Assembly: GCA_016927015.1 (NCBI GenBank)
Contig: JAFGNM010000017.1
Location: 1-36,792, forward strand
Direction: 5' to 3'
DNA from: Candidatus Bathyarchaeota archaeon
GTDB taxonomy: Archaea; Thermoproteota; Bathyarchaeia; Bathyarchaeales; Bathycorpusculaceae
Length of the DNA stretch: 36,792 bases
Part shown: positions 23,542 through 32,720 of the stretch, piece after piece
How the letters are laid out: every line of letters begins with the position of its first letter
Position numbering within the stretch: the first letter of the stretch is position 1
Position numbers and translations under genes: made by a program
Notes under the pieces: generated by a model
Told to the model about the DNA's origin: nothing
Database searches by the model: none
What the model saw: only the letters and a program-made list of their open reading frames with translations

Positions 23542-24675
23542 TTGAGCAAGAGTTTGGCGTTTACGCTTGTTCTCGCCTTCCTAATGGCATCATGCATAAG
23601 TATGCCTTTACCTGTTAAAGCTGTGTTCAATACAATTACCGTTCCAGACGACTACTCAACAATAACAGCTGCCATAGCAAACGCCAACACCGGTGATGTG
23701 ATATTTATCAGGGCAGGATTATATGAGGGTCCAATCAATCAGACAATACTCATCGATAAGCCGCTCTCTATTGTAGGCGAAAATGCCGAAACCACCATAA
23801 TAGAACTGTACCCAGCCTATGAATTAACATGGATTATAACCCAACCCTTTTACAGTTATACAAACGCAATCACCATTGAAACCAATGATGTTAAATTATC
23901 AAACTTGACAATTATTATCGCACCAGGCGGAAATATCTGGGCAAATGGCGATCGAATCCAAATAACAGGCAACAACATAACTACCGGATCAACACAGACA
24001 GGGTTGCTAATAAATGGTTCTCAATGCAATATCACCGACAATATTTCCCGATTTGGCTTCATTAATTTACAAGGTTCATCAAATTCTCTTGTTCAAAATT
24101 ACGTTTACAAAGTTATTCTCGAATTTGCTGACTGGAATAAAATTTGTCTCAACCAAATCACACATTTACAGTTTAACTCTTCTAACTATAACACTGTTTA
24201 TGGAAACAATGTTGACATAAAGGAAGCAACTTATAATTCCATCGGTGTATATAATAGCGCTCATAACATTTTTCAGAGTAACCAAATTAAAAGTGGGCTT
24301 TTTGGCGTCAATTTAAGGCTTGAGTCAGGAGCGAAGAATAACACTTTTTATCATAATGCATTTGTTGGTGAAGGTTATCATGTAATTATAGATGAAGCAT
24401 CAAATAGTAATTTTTGGGATGATAGTAACGAAGGCAATTTTTGGGAAAACTATAATGGCACTGACAGCAACGGGGATGGTATAGGTGATACGCCATACGT
24501 GATCAACGGCGCAAACGTTGACAACTATCCGCTCATGGAACCCTATAACGTCGAAAACGACGCGGTAGTGTTGCCGCCTCCAGAGCCTTTCCCAACAGTT
24601 TTGGCTGCAGCGGCTCTAGTGGCTGCTGCTGTTGGCGTATGTCTCATAGTATACTTCAAGAAACGTAAGCATTAA
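23542..24675 (+). CDS. Surface beta-helix protein with C-terminal anchor
   Basis: A 377-residue exported protein. A signal peptide (1-27) leads to TITVPDDYSTITAAIANANTGDVIFIRAGLY..., the opening of NosD/pectate-lyase-like right-handed beta helices, then repeated N-rich turns (GNNITTG, CNITDN, YNTVYGNN, KNNTFYHNAF). A dockerin-like acidic loop GTDSNGDGIGDTPY (a calcium-binding type) is near 310-323. A hydrophobic helix and KKRKH tail fix the C-terminus in the membrane. It starts with TTG behind GAGGGA. The fold binds or cleaves polysaccharide in relatives; no catalytic residues are visible here. Confidence 0.85.
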   Translation: MSKSLAFTLVLAFLMASCISMPLPVKAVFNTITVPDDYSTITAAIANANTGDVIFIRAGLYEGPINQTILIDKPLSIVGENAETTIIELYPAYELTWIITQPFYSYTNAITIETNDVKLSNLTIIIAPGGNIWANGDRIQITGNNITTGSTQTGLLINGSQCNITDNISRFGFINLQGSSNSLVQNYVYKVILEFADWNKICLNQITHLQFNSSNYNTVYGNNVDIKEATYNSIGVYNSAHNIFQSNQIKSGLFGVNLRLESGAKNNTFYHNAFVGEGYHVIIDEASNSNFWDDSNEGNFWENYNGTDSNGDGIGDTPYVINGANVDNYPLMEPYNVENDAVVLPPPEPFPTVLAAAALVAAAVGVCLIVYFKKRKH

Positions 24676-24772
24676 ACCGGTAAAAATTTGTTCTGCTGTG
24701 TTTTTGCTGTAGTCAGTTGTGATTTACCGCTATGTAGATGTGGCGTTTAATTCAAAATTTCTACACCACAAT

Positions 24773-24783
24773 ATTAATAAATC
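24773..24783 (+). promoter_or_regulatory. TATA box of psmB
   Basis: ATTAATAAATC lies about 24 nt before the ATG at 24802, which would make the psmB-fttA message leaderless. Confidence 0.5.
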
Positions 24784-24801
24784 TCACATAAAGATTACAT
24801 C

Positions 24802-25497
24802 ATGCTACTTCCTAGCGATGGAATTTGTTACCAAATCCTTTTAGGGAGACAGAAAAATTTGGCACAGAACAATGCAGCTAGCCAGTTAGTCCTCAAGGGA
24901 ACAACAACAATAGGAGTCGTCTGTAAAGACGGCGTAATCTTAGCCTCAGACACCCGCGTAACCATGGGTTACTACGTAGCCCACAAATGCGGAAAAAAAG
25001 TGTACGAGATAGATGACCACTTAGGCATGACCATAGCCGGAACGGTTGCCGACGCGCAACGCGTAGTCGACATACTCACCGCCAACGCAAAGCTTTACAA
25101 AATCAAAATGAACAGACCCATGCCAGTAAGTGCCGCAGCAAGGCTTATTGCAAACCTGCTGTTTTCCGCCCGATACGTGCCGCTGGCCACACAAGTCCTA
25201 ATAGGCGGCGTAGACACGACAGGCCCACACGTTTATAATTTAGACCCATACGGGAGCTTAACAGAGGAGAAATTCGTCTCAACTGGTTCGGGTTCCCCAT
25301 TAGCCTACGGTGTACTGGAAGACAAGTACCGAGAGAACATGTCCATTGAAGAGGTGCTGCCCACGATTGTTAAAGCTGTTAACGCGGCTATGAAACGCGA
25401 TATTGCAAGCGGCAACAGTTACAACGTCACAGTAATAGACGATAACGGTTATCGAGAGCTGACAGACAAAGAGAAGAGTGAGCTTCTGACAAAGTGA
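24802..25497 (+). CDS. psmB: 20S proteasome beta subunit
   Basis: The catalytic beta subunit of the archaeal 20S proteasome. A 33-residue propeptide ends in VLKG, and cleavage exposes Thr34 of TTTIGVV as the nucleophile. In mature numbering Asp17 (ASDTR) and Lys33 (GKKVYE) of the active site are present, as is the GSGSPLAYGVLE segment. The long propeptide depends on the ATG at 24802, which a TATA box 24 nt upstream supports; a TTG at residue 20 (behind an AGGGAG) would give the shorter propeptide usual in archaea. Its stop overlaps the next gene start (GTGA), tying protein turnover to the termination nuclease. Confidence 0.95.
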   Translation: MLLPSDGICYQILLGRQKNLAQNNAASQLVLKGTTTIGVVCKDGVILASDTRVTMGYYVAHKCGKKVYEIDDHLGMTIAGTVADAQRVVDILTANAKLYKIKMNRPMPVSAAARLIANLLFSARYVPLATQVLIGGVDTTGPHVYNLDPYGSLTEEKFVSTGSGSPLAYGVLEDKYRENMSIEEVLPTIVKAVNAAMKRDIASGNSYNVTVIDDNGYRELTDKEKSELLTK

Positions 25498-27437
25498 GGA
25501 AGTTAAGAAACGTGGCGCGAAGTTCAGGCAAAGAAAAAGACAAAATTGAGATAAGCCAGTATATACTTGAAAAAGTTCCAAGAGAAGTAGAAGTCACACG
25601 AATAGAATACGAAGGACCTATGCTGGCTGTTTACACCAAGAAACCAGAAATTTTGGTTGACCAAAGCAGCATAGTAGCAGAAATTGTCGGCGTAATACGA
25701 AAAAGAATAGTCGTCCGCCCAGACCCTTCGGTTAGGCTTCCAGAAGCAGAAGCTGAGAAGATAGCACGGGAACTTATCGCGCCAGAAGCAGAGATAACCG
25801 ACATAAACTTTGACCCCAGCCTAGGCGAAATAATAATCGAAACAAAGAAGCCAGGCTTGGTTATCGGCAGAAACGGCACCGTCCTCCAGGAAATTATAAA
25901 GAAAACAAAGTGGCGCCCTCACGTCTTAAGAAGCCCTCCAATAAAGTCTAAAATTGTCACGCACATGCGCCATTACCTTCATTCAGAAAGCAAAGAACGC
26001 GAAAGAATACTTCGCACCGTAGGCGAAAGAATTTTCCGACCGAAAGTTTTCGACGTCGGCGACATCAGGCTTACCGTGCTTGGAGGCGCCCAAGAAGTAG
26101 GTCGCTCAGCGTTCCTTGTCAAAACCAGAGAAAGCAGTGTCCTATTGGACTGCGGCATCAACCCAGGCTCACAAAGGCCTTTCGAGTCTTTTCCACGTTT
26201 TGATTGTCCAGAATTTCAAATAGACCAGTTGGACGCGGTGGTTATAACCCACGCTCACCTTGACCACTGCGGCTTAACGCCGTTCCTTTACAAGTACGGC
26301 TATGACGGCCCTGTCTACTGTTCCGCCCCAACTTCGAACCTAATGACGATGCTTCAGCTGGACTACTTGGATGTGGCAAACAAGCAGGGAGTAATACCGC
26401 ATTACGACGCAAAGGATGTCCGCGAGTGCGTTTTACACACGATTCCTCTCAGGTTCGGCGTCGTCACTGACATAGCGCCTGACATTCGTTTGACCTTGCA
26501 CAATTCGGGTCATATACTCGGCGCTGCCATGGCGCACTTGCATATTGGCGAGGGCTTGCACAACATCGTTTATACTAGCGACTACAAGTTCGGAAGAACT
26601 ATGTTGCTGGAGGCGGCGGCAACAGAATTTCCGCGGATTGAAACCGTGATCACCGAAAGCACTTACGGAGGGCAAGATGATTTTATGCCTTCCAGAGTTG
26701 AATCTGAGGAGAACTTGACCCGCGTAATAAACGAGACGTTGGAACGCAAAGGCAAAGTGCTCATTCCAGTACCGGCGGTGGGTAGAGCACAGGAAATAAT
26801 GCTTATCATCGACGGTTACATGAAGCGCGGTTTGATGAAGGAAGCACCCGTGTTCATTGAAGGCATGATTTCAGAAGCCACGGCAATTCACACTGCATAC
26901 CCTGAGTATTTGAGTAGAGAAGTTCGCCACAGCATCCTCCACGAAGAGGTTAACCCGTTCCAGTCAGACTACTTCACAATCGTGGAGCACCCCAGCGTTA
27001 GGCAAAGCATCATTGAAGGCGAACCATGCATCGTTTTGGCGACTTCTGGAATGCTTGAAGGCGGACCTGTGATAGAATACTTCAAAAACTGGGCTGGCGA
27101 CGAAAAGAACACAATAGTCTTCGTTAGCTACCAAATCGAAGGCACTATGGGCAAGAGGGTGCAGAAGGGAGTAAACGAAGTCACGATGATGGATAACGAG
27201 GGCAAAATGGCTGTTGTACAAGTCAAAATGCAAAATGAGTCCATAGAAGGCTTTTCTGGACACTCTGACAGGCGACAACTAATCAACTATTTGACTCATC
27301 TTAAGCCCAAGCCTGAAAGAATTTTTGTGTGCCACGGAGAAAAAAGCAAAATCATTAACATGGCAAGCTTCCTCGACCACAAAGCTGGCATCAGCTCTGT
27401 CGTTCCGAGTATTTTGGAAACGTTTAGGCTGCTGTAG
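25494..27437 (+). CDS. fttA: aCPSF1/FttA, KH-domain beta-CASP ribonuclease and transcription terminator
   Basis: A 647-residue protein with the full archaeal architecture. N-terminal KH domains include GLVIGRNG (121-128). The metallo-beta-lactamase core carries THAHLDHCG (His253, His255, Asp257, His258), with NSGHILGAA and TSDYKFGR further on, and the beta-CASP insert includes VPAVGRAQEIM. The C-terminal GFSGHSDRRQL and FVCHGE complete the metal site. In archaea this enzyme cleaves nascent RNA at U-rich sites and ends transcription. The start GTG overlaps the psmB stop by four bases. Its last 14 bases overlap the end of the convergent sepF gene. Confidence 0.96.
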   Translation: MRKLRNVARSSGKEKDKIEISQYILEKVPREVEVTRIEYEGPMLAVYTKKPEILVDQSSIVAEIVGVIRKRIVVRPDPSVRLPEAEAEKIARELIAPEAEITDINFDPSLGEIIIETKKPGLVIGRNGTVLQEIIKKTKWRPHVLRSPPIKSKIVTHMRHYLHSESKERERILRTVGERIFRPKVFDVGDIRLTVLGGAQEVGRSAFLVKTRESSVLLDCGINPGSQRPFESFPRFDCPEFQIDQLDAVVITHAHLDHCGLTPFLYKYGYDGPVYCSAPTSNLMTMLQLDYLDVANKQGVIPHYDAKDVRECVLHTIPLRFGVVTDIAPDIRLTLHNSGHILGAAMAHLHIGEGLHNIVYTSDYKFGRTMLLEAAATEFPRIETVITESTYGGQDDFMPSRVESEENLTRVINETLERKGKVLIPVPAVGRAQEIMLIIDGYMKRGLMKEAPVFIEGMISEATAIHTAYPEYLSREVRHSILHEEVNPFQSDYFTIVEHPSVRQSIIEGEPCIVLATSGMLEGGPVIEYFKNWAGDEKNTIVFVSYQIEGTMGKRVQKGVNEVTMMDNEGKMAVVQVKMQNESIEGFSGHSDRRQLINYLTHLKPKPERIFVCHGEKSKIINMASFLDHKAGISSVVPSILETFRLL

Positions 27438-27798
27438 GCAGAGGCTTGTTTGAAACTTGCCTTTTCTCTCGCCAAATCCTTATGTTCGGGGGGCAAATAA
27501 CTACTCGTTCTTCGCCTAGGCGGGCGATGTCTCCGCTGATGGATTCGGCAAACTCATATAGCTCGTTTACTGCGCGTTTCACATCTTCCACGCTTTTGCT
27601 TGCAAGGGGGGTTATGCGAAGAATGAGGACATTTCCGTTTTTCACTTCGTTCTTGATTTCTTCTAAATCTGATAAGTCACGGAGAGGCATGGCTTTCAAG
27701 TAGGTTTTGTCCAAGACCTCTTTATCTACTGAAGGAGGCACGGCTGTTTTCTCGTCTTCTTCTTTCTTTGGTTTGCGGAATAATCCCAGAGCTGGCAA
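27424..27798 (-). CDS. sepF: SepF, archaeal FtsZ membrane anchor
   Basis: A 124-residue SepF. A short N-terminal amphipathic segment (MPALGLFRKPKK) should bind the membrane, a linker follows, and the core domain is YLKAMPLRDLSDLEEIKNEV, then GNVLILRITPLA, and ends SGDIARLGEERVVICPPNIRIWR. In archaea SepF tethers FtsZ to the division site. The domain order and length are normal. It overlaps the end of fttA tail to tail by 14 bases. About 210 bases of AT-rich DNA with no gene separate it from the next gene. Confidence 0.9.
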   Translation of the reverse strand: MPALGLFRKPKKEEDEKTAVPPSVDKEVLDKTYLKAMPLRDLSDLEEIKNEVKNGNVLILRITPLASKSVEDVKRAVNELYEFAESISGDIARLGEERVVICPPNIRIWREKRQVSNKPLPTAA

Positions 27799-28010
27799 GT
27801 TTTCTCCTCTCTATTTGTATTTAATTACCTTTCAACAGTTAAGCGTTTCTTAATTTCAAGTCTGAATTTTGATAGTTAATATGAATTGAATTAATAAGTG
27901 TCTTATGAATCCATGATAAAGATTACAAATTTGTGTTCAAAACAGCTTTTCTGTTTCACTTTAAAAGAACCAGTAAGGCAGCCAAAAAACCACAACTACA
28001 AAAAGCGCCG

Positions 28011-28514
28011 TTATCCAGTTAATGTTTTGGCGAAATCCCAGATTTTGTCACTTACGAAGTGAACGTTCTTGACGACGGCGCCTTGCTTGGTGCTTCTGAC
28101 GCTTTCTGAGCCCTGAAGGCTTTCTCCTAAAGCAAGCGGTTTTCCATGCTTCTCATCCACAACCAGAACCAAGTCGCCCTTGCCGAATTCGCCTTCAACC
28201 CGCACGATTCCAGGCGCCATAACGTCAGCGCCGTTGCACACGTAAGGAATAGCCCCCATGTCCACTACGATTTTCGGCGCCCGTAAAACGAAATCTTGGA
28301 AAAGCAGCGTCGGCATAACACTTTCTCCGACGTTGAAAAACAACGGTTTGCCGTTTACAAGGTAAATGTTGCCGACAGCCGATTCAGCGATTTCAACATC
28401 TGTTTTTGAACCGAAAAGGGCTTCCACGTCAACCTTGAGCCTAGCCGAAACCTCGTTTAGGATTTGCTTAGCTTGTTTTGACTTCAACAAGTATCTTCGT
28501 TGTTTTTGGGGCAT
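28011..28514 (-). CDS. Tma20/MCT-1-like PUA-domain RNA-binding protein
   Basis: A 167-residue protein with an N-terminal domain (QRRYLLKSKQAKQILNEVS, then GNIYLVNGKPLFF) and a C-terminal PUA domain (PKIVVDMGAIPYVCNGADVM, then GKPLALGES). The combination is that of archaeal homologues of Tma20/MCT-1, linked in eukaryotes to ribosome recycling and re-initiation. It follows leuS by 26 bases on the same strand, so the two translation genes are probably one transcript. No start ambiguity is evident. The role in archaea is inferred. Confidence 0.85.
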   Translation of the reverse strand: MPQKQRRYLLKSKQAKQILNEVSARLKVDVEALFGSKTDVEIAESAVGNIYLVNGKPLFFNVGESVMPTLLFQDFVLRAPKIVVDMGAIPYVCNGADVMAPGIVRVEGEFGKGDLVLVVDEKHGKPLALGESLQGSESVRSTKQGAVVKNVHFVSDKIWDFAKTLTG

Positions 28515-28540
28515 AACCGCTCTCTCACACTGCTACTGCG

Positions 28541-31423
28541 CTATTCTATATAGATTGCTGGTTGACCAGGAACAGCCAGCGCCGCTCGCCGTTTAGGATC
28601 AAAACGCGCTTGGTCTTCTTCGCCGTAAACAGCAACTTTCGCGTTAAACCTCTCCTCTAAAAAGCCCAATGCGCTCTCGATGAACTCTTTTTCGTTGGCA
28701 ATTTCGACCTTTGCGAGGCGGGCTTTTCTTTCGTTGGGCAGCTTGCTCAAAGTTTTCAGCACTTTGGGAACGAAACTTGCAACTGCCTTCATGTTCTCCC
28801 TCAAGCTGCTGTCTTTCGCGAGTTCCTTCATGACCTCGTTCACTTTGACCTCGCCCTGAACCGCTTTCTCAAGAATGCTGCGGTACACGCTCCACTTCCA
28901 ACCGTTAGCCGTGTAATAGCATACCCGCGTAGGAGAAATCTTCGTGGCTCGCAAGACGTTCAAAGTGTCTTCAATCAAGTCAGTTAGCAGGTTCTCACGT
29001 TCTTCGGCAAGCACATCCACTTTGCCTTCATCAACCCGCGGCCACTCAGCCAAAGAAATAAAGTTCTCTTTTCCCGCGGCACTCCACAACTCTTCGCAAA
29101 TGTGAGGCGCGAAGGGCGCAAGAAGCCTAAGCCACACTTCCAAAGCTTCCTGAACTGCCTTAGCTTCAGTTTCGCCTTTCCTGCGAGTGTACCAGCGGAA
29201 ATCATTCCAAACTTCAAACAGCGCAATTTCCAAGGCTGTCCTCGTCTTCAACTCCTCAAGATTCCTCGTAACCTCCGCGATGCGCTGCTGCATCTTGCTC
29301 AGCAACCACTTTTCCAGATGCGCCGCCTCGTCACTCTTGGCTTTCTCAATTATGCCCAAAGCAAGGTTGTGCAGGGACTCAAATTTGCCTCGTATGTCCG
29401 CGGCGTTCTCGCCTCTCCAGTCAGGGTCATCCATGCCCTCGGCGCCCAACAGAAGCGCGCATCGGGTGGCGTCAGCACCGTACCGTTCAACAGCGTTCTT
29501 CATCGTCACGAAATTGCCTTTTGACTTGTGCATTTGCTTGCCTTCGATCATGAGCATGCCGTTCACGCCTATGGCACGTGGCCACTGCTCCGGCGGAAAC
29601 AACGCCGCGTGATGAAATATGCAGAAAGTCAGGTGGTTGGGCACAAGCTCTTTGGCTGAAACCCTGAGGTCAAACGGGTACCAGTACAGGAATTCCGCTC
29701 GCATATCCCGCAACACCTCAACGCTTATTCCTGACGTTTTGCTGAGGGCTACTTCGCTGCCTTTACCGTAAAAAACGTAATCGAAAATTTCATGCGTGAG
29801 CGATTCTGGCTTAATGCCGTGCTGTCGTATGTGCTTGTTTATGGTGTAAAACGACATGTAAATGGTGGAGTCGCTGAGGGTTTCAATGATCCAGCCCTTG
29901 CCCCACGGCAATGGCGTTCCGAAGCCCGTGGTTCTGGCGCAAGCCCACTCCTTCAGCCAATCAATAACCGCGATAAACCACTGCCTTGCAGCGTCAGGGT
30001 AAATCTGCATCTGGGCAACTGCCTCTTTGGCTTTTTCTTTCCACGCGGGGTCTGAATAGTTGAGGAACCACTGGTCTGACAGAATCTTGACTATGCACGG
30101 CGTCATGCAACGGCAAACCACGGGGTCAGGCAGGTCGTACATGCTGTCGGCGGCGCCGATTTCCCTGAAATCCCGTATAAGCGTGTCTTTGACTTCTCTA
30201 ACTGTTTTCCCAGCGTAGCGTCCACAGTTTTGCTTGAGCACTCCCGCGTGGAACTCTTTCTTGTACAAAGCCTTCGTGGCTTCGTCCGCCCGCGGATCAT
30301 GCTGGTCCTTTATGCCCATCTGCTCAACTATCTCGACCGCAGGGTACTCGCCGAAACCTTCAACCGCGATAAGCGAAATCGGCTTAATCTGCTTCACCAT
30401 TTCAACGTCCACGCCGAAATCCTTCAGCACTTCAGGTTTTTCCTGCAAATCTTTCAGTGCAAGCCAGTCATATGGCGCGTGGGCGGGCACGCTGTAAACC
30501 ACGCCCGAGGCCTGTTTCGGGTCAACAAACCAGCCGGGCAATATTGGAAACTTGGCTTTCGTGAGCGGGTTTTCGAAGCTTTTTCCGATGAGTTCTCTGC
30601 CTTTGAACACGCGTTTCACTTCGACTGTGCGTTCCTGCTCTTTGAGTTTTTCCGCAGCTTCTTGGCTTATTATCCAGTTTTCGCCGTTGACTTTAGCCTC
30701 GACGTACGCGGCTTCAGGGTTTATCCACATGTTGGTTACGCCGTAGATTGTTTCAGGCCTAAACGTTGCTGCTGGCAAATACGTTTTCTCGTCAAGCTTG
30801 TACTTTATCAGCGTGTACTCTTCAGGCGTGACGCCTTCCCCTACTTGGCGGTCATGGTCGCCTGTTGGGCTTTTGTCCTTTGGGCACCATACAACGGGGT
30901 GCGTACCTCTCGTGACGTAGCCTTTCTCTTTCAGGTGCGTGTACTGCCACTCTATGAACTTCTGGTAAGTCGGCATTACAGTGTTGAATTCTCTTCGCCA
31001 GTCAATCGAGAAGCCTATGCGCGTAGCGGCCGAGCGGCCCTCGTTAGTGTAGTACTGAGCCATGTAAAGCGGGTCAACGAACTTTTTGAGTTCTGCTTCG
31101 GGCACTCCGTCGACTTCTCGCAAGACGCGTATGTACGCCTCGTCGCCCTTCGCCACGCGTTCACTGGCGCCCAGCAACGGCTGACCTGTCCAGTGCCAAG
31201 ACCACGGCCAAAGCACGTTGTAGCCTTGCATGCGCTTGAACCGCGCGTAAGCATCGACTCGCGTAGCCGTGAACGTGTGGCCCACGTGCAGCGGTCCGTT
31301 CATGTAAGGATAAGGAAAAGTAACCAGCATTTTCTTTTTTTGCGGGTCAGGGTCAGCCTCGAATATTCGGGCGTTTTCCCACTTTTTCTGCCATTTCTCC
31401 TCGATTTGCTTCGTTTGGCTCAT
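28541..31423 (-). CDS. leuS: Leucyl-tRNA synthetase, archaeal/eukaryal type
   Basis: A 960-residue class I synthetase that charges tRNA-Leu. HVGH (46-49, in NGPLHVGHTFT) and MHKSKGN near residue 631 are the HIGH and KMSKS signatures. A long editing domain lies between (residues about 180-480), and an anticodon-binding helical domain with an extended C-terminus follows. Length and motif order are those of archaeal LeuRS. The ATG is 5 nt after the expected start of transcription from CTCTTAATAG at about 31448-31457 (minus strand). It is divergent from the prenyl diphosphate synthase gene. Confidence 0.97.
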   Translation of the reverse strand: MSQTKQIEEKWQKKWENARIFEADPDPQKKKMLVTFPYPYMNGPLHVGHTFTATRVDAYARFKRMQGYNVLWPWSWHWTGQPLLGASERVAKGDEAYIRVLREVDGVPEAELKKFVDPLYMAQYYTNEGRSAATRIGFSIDWRREFNTVMPTYQKFIEWQYTHLKEKGYVTRGTHPVVWCPKDKSPTGDHDRQVGEGVTPEEYTLIKYKLDEKTYLPAATFRPETIYGVTNMWINPEAAYVEAKVNGENWIISQEAAEKLKEQERTVEVKRVFKGRELIGKSFENPLTKAKFPILPGWFVDPKQASGVVYSVPAHAPYDWLALKDLQEKPEVLKDFGVDVEMVKQIKPISLIAVEGFGEYPAVEIVEQMGIKDQHDPRADEATKALYKKEFHAGVLKQNCGRYAGKTVREVKDTLIRDFREIGAADSMYDLPDPVVCRCMTPCIVKILSDQWFLNYSDPAWKEKAKEAVAQMQIYPDAARQWFIAVIDWLKEWACARTTGFGTPLPWGKGWIIETLSDSTIYMSFYTINKHIRQHGIKPESLTHEIFDYVFYGKGSEVALSKTSGISVEVLRDMRAEFLYWYPFDLRVSAKELVPNHLTFCIFHHAALFPPEQWPRAIGVNGMLMIEGKQMHKSKGNFVTMKNAVERYGADATRCALLLGAEGMDDPDWRGENAADIRGKFESLHNLALGIIEKAKSDEAAHLEKWLLSKMQQRIAEVTRNLEELKTRTALEIALFEVWNDFRWYTRRKGETEAKAVQEALEVWLRLLAPFAPHICEELWSAAGKENFISLAEWPRVDEGKVDVLAEERENLLTDLIEDTLNVLRATKISPTRVCYYTANGWKWSVYRSILEKAVQGEVKVNEVMKELAKDSSLRENMKAVASFVPKVLKTLSKLPNERKARLAKVEIANEKEFIESALGFLEERFNAKVAVYGEEDQARFDPKRRAALAVPGQPAIYIE

Positions 31424-31525
31424 GAAACTGTTGAATTAAAGCGTAGGCTATTAAGAGTTTTGCTTCTACTGCGCTGTTGATTGACCTAAAAAAAGAAATA
31501 CTAAATTTACAGATAAACTGAATCT

Positions 31526-32539
31526 ATGAGCGACGATTTTGACCGGATGGAAGCTGTCAAGCGAATGATTACTGAGAGGGGAGAAGGCGCTACAAGAATA
31601 GCTGTGGCAGAAATTTTGAAATCGCAGACTAGTACAGGTTTAGTATCCAAAGCCCTACGATATTTCGCTAGAGTGACTGTTCCTGGTGGTTTGCCTGTTT
31701 TTCCAGCATTAGTTTCCCTTTCAACCGAAGCAGCTGGGGGGAAACCAGAGAAAGCAGAACCAGTGGCGGCGGGTATAGCTCTCATAAGTTGGGCAGCAGA
31801 TGTACATGATGACGTTATTGATCAATCAGAGGTCAAGTATGCTAAGAAAACGGTTTACGGAAAGTTTGGAAGCACGATTGCAATTCTTGCTGGTGACGCA
31901 CTTCTCATTCTCGGCTCAACTCTTCTTAACAAAGAATGTGAGGCACTATGTGAGGAACATAGAAGTGAAATTCTTGACTTAATCCAAGAAGCCACATTAG
32001 AAATTGGCAATGCTGAAGCTAAGGAACTCGCCCTGATCAAAAAACCTGAGATAAAACCGAAAGACTATCTTGAGATAATTAGGTTAAAGGCTGTGGTTCC
32101 TGAGATAATATGCAGAATTGGAGGAATTTTAGCGGAGGCAGACCGAGAGACGGTGGAAATTCTTGGGCAGTATGGCAGAACGTTCGGGATAGCATCAAAT
32201 ATCAGAGATGAATTCTTAGATCTTGTAGACCATTCTGAACTGCAAAATAGGTTGAGTAACGAGGTATTGCCGCTTCCAATTCTTTACGCATTGCAGGATT
32301 TGAAGCTTGCAGGGAAAATAAAGCCACTGATTAAGAACAGAACGCTCGGAAAGAAGGAAAGCAACAAGATTGTTAAAATTGTTTTGGGCTCAAAACAGGC
32401 TCATTCCTTGAGAAAGGAATTAGATCTGAAAATTGAGAAAGAATTGAAGCATATAATGTCACTTAGAAATAGTGAAGCAAAAAAAGAACTAGTTATGTTG
32501 CTCCTTGCAACTAAAGAAGGATTATATGAGATTGTTTAA
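31526..32539 (+). CDS. Isoprenyl diphosphate synthase (polyprenyl synthetase family)
   Basis: A 337-residue all-helical enzyme that extends allylic diphosphates with IPP. The first Asp-rich motif is DVHDDVID, with DDVID at 95-99, and the second is RDEFLD with Asp228, Glu229 and Asp232. The upstream part is odd for the family: there is no clear GGKRxR block near residue 50, where GLVSKALRYF stands instead, so the IPP pocket may differ. The product chain length is not predictable; geranylgeranyl diphosphate for lipids is the obvious guess. A TATA-like ACTAAATTTA about 25 nt upstream fits a leaderless message. Confidence 0.82.
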   Translation: MSDDFDRMEAVKRMITERGEGATRIAVAEILKSQTSTGLVSKALRYFARVTVPGGLPVFPALVSLSTEAAGGKPEKAEPVAAGIALISWAADVHDDVIDQSEVKYAKKTVYGKFGSTIAILAGDALLILGSTLLNKECEALCEEHRSEILDLIQEATLEIGNAEAKELALIKKPEIKPKDYLEIIRLKAVVPEIICRIGGILAEADRETVEILGQYGRTFGIASNIRDEFLDLVDHSELQNRLSNEVLPLPILYALQDLKLAGKIKPLIKNRTLGKKESNKIVKIVLGSKQAHSLRKELDLKIEKELKHIMSLRNSEAKKELVMLLLATKEGLYEIV

Positions 32540-32559
32540 ATCCAGGATAGCCGTACAAC

Positions 32560-32572
32560 TTTTTGTTTTTTG
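32560..32572 (+). terminator. T-rich terminator
   Basis: TTTTTGTTTTTTG about 20 bases after the prenyl synthase stop, a typical archaeal U-rich end. Confidence 0.4.
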
Positions 32573-32720
32573 TCCAATACCCTCTCCTCACTTTTAGGCA
32601 TTTCTGTTGAACACTAATACAGTTTTGTTTATAAGGTTTGCTATTAGCGATACATATGCGTAATATAGTTTGTTAATTCTTAATGTTTAATTTCAAATAA
32701 ATCATAGACAATTCAACGCG

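Noticed and set aside
30230-31480. 416-codon open frame antisense to leuS
   Set aside because: Complement of conserved LeuRS codons, no family resemblance, low-complexity Val/Arg/His content.
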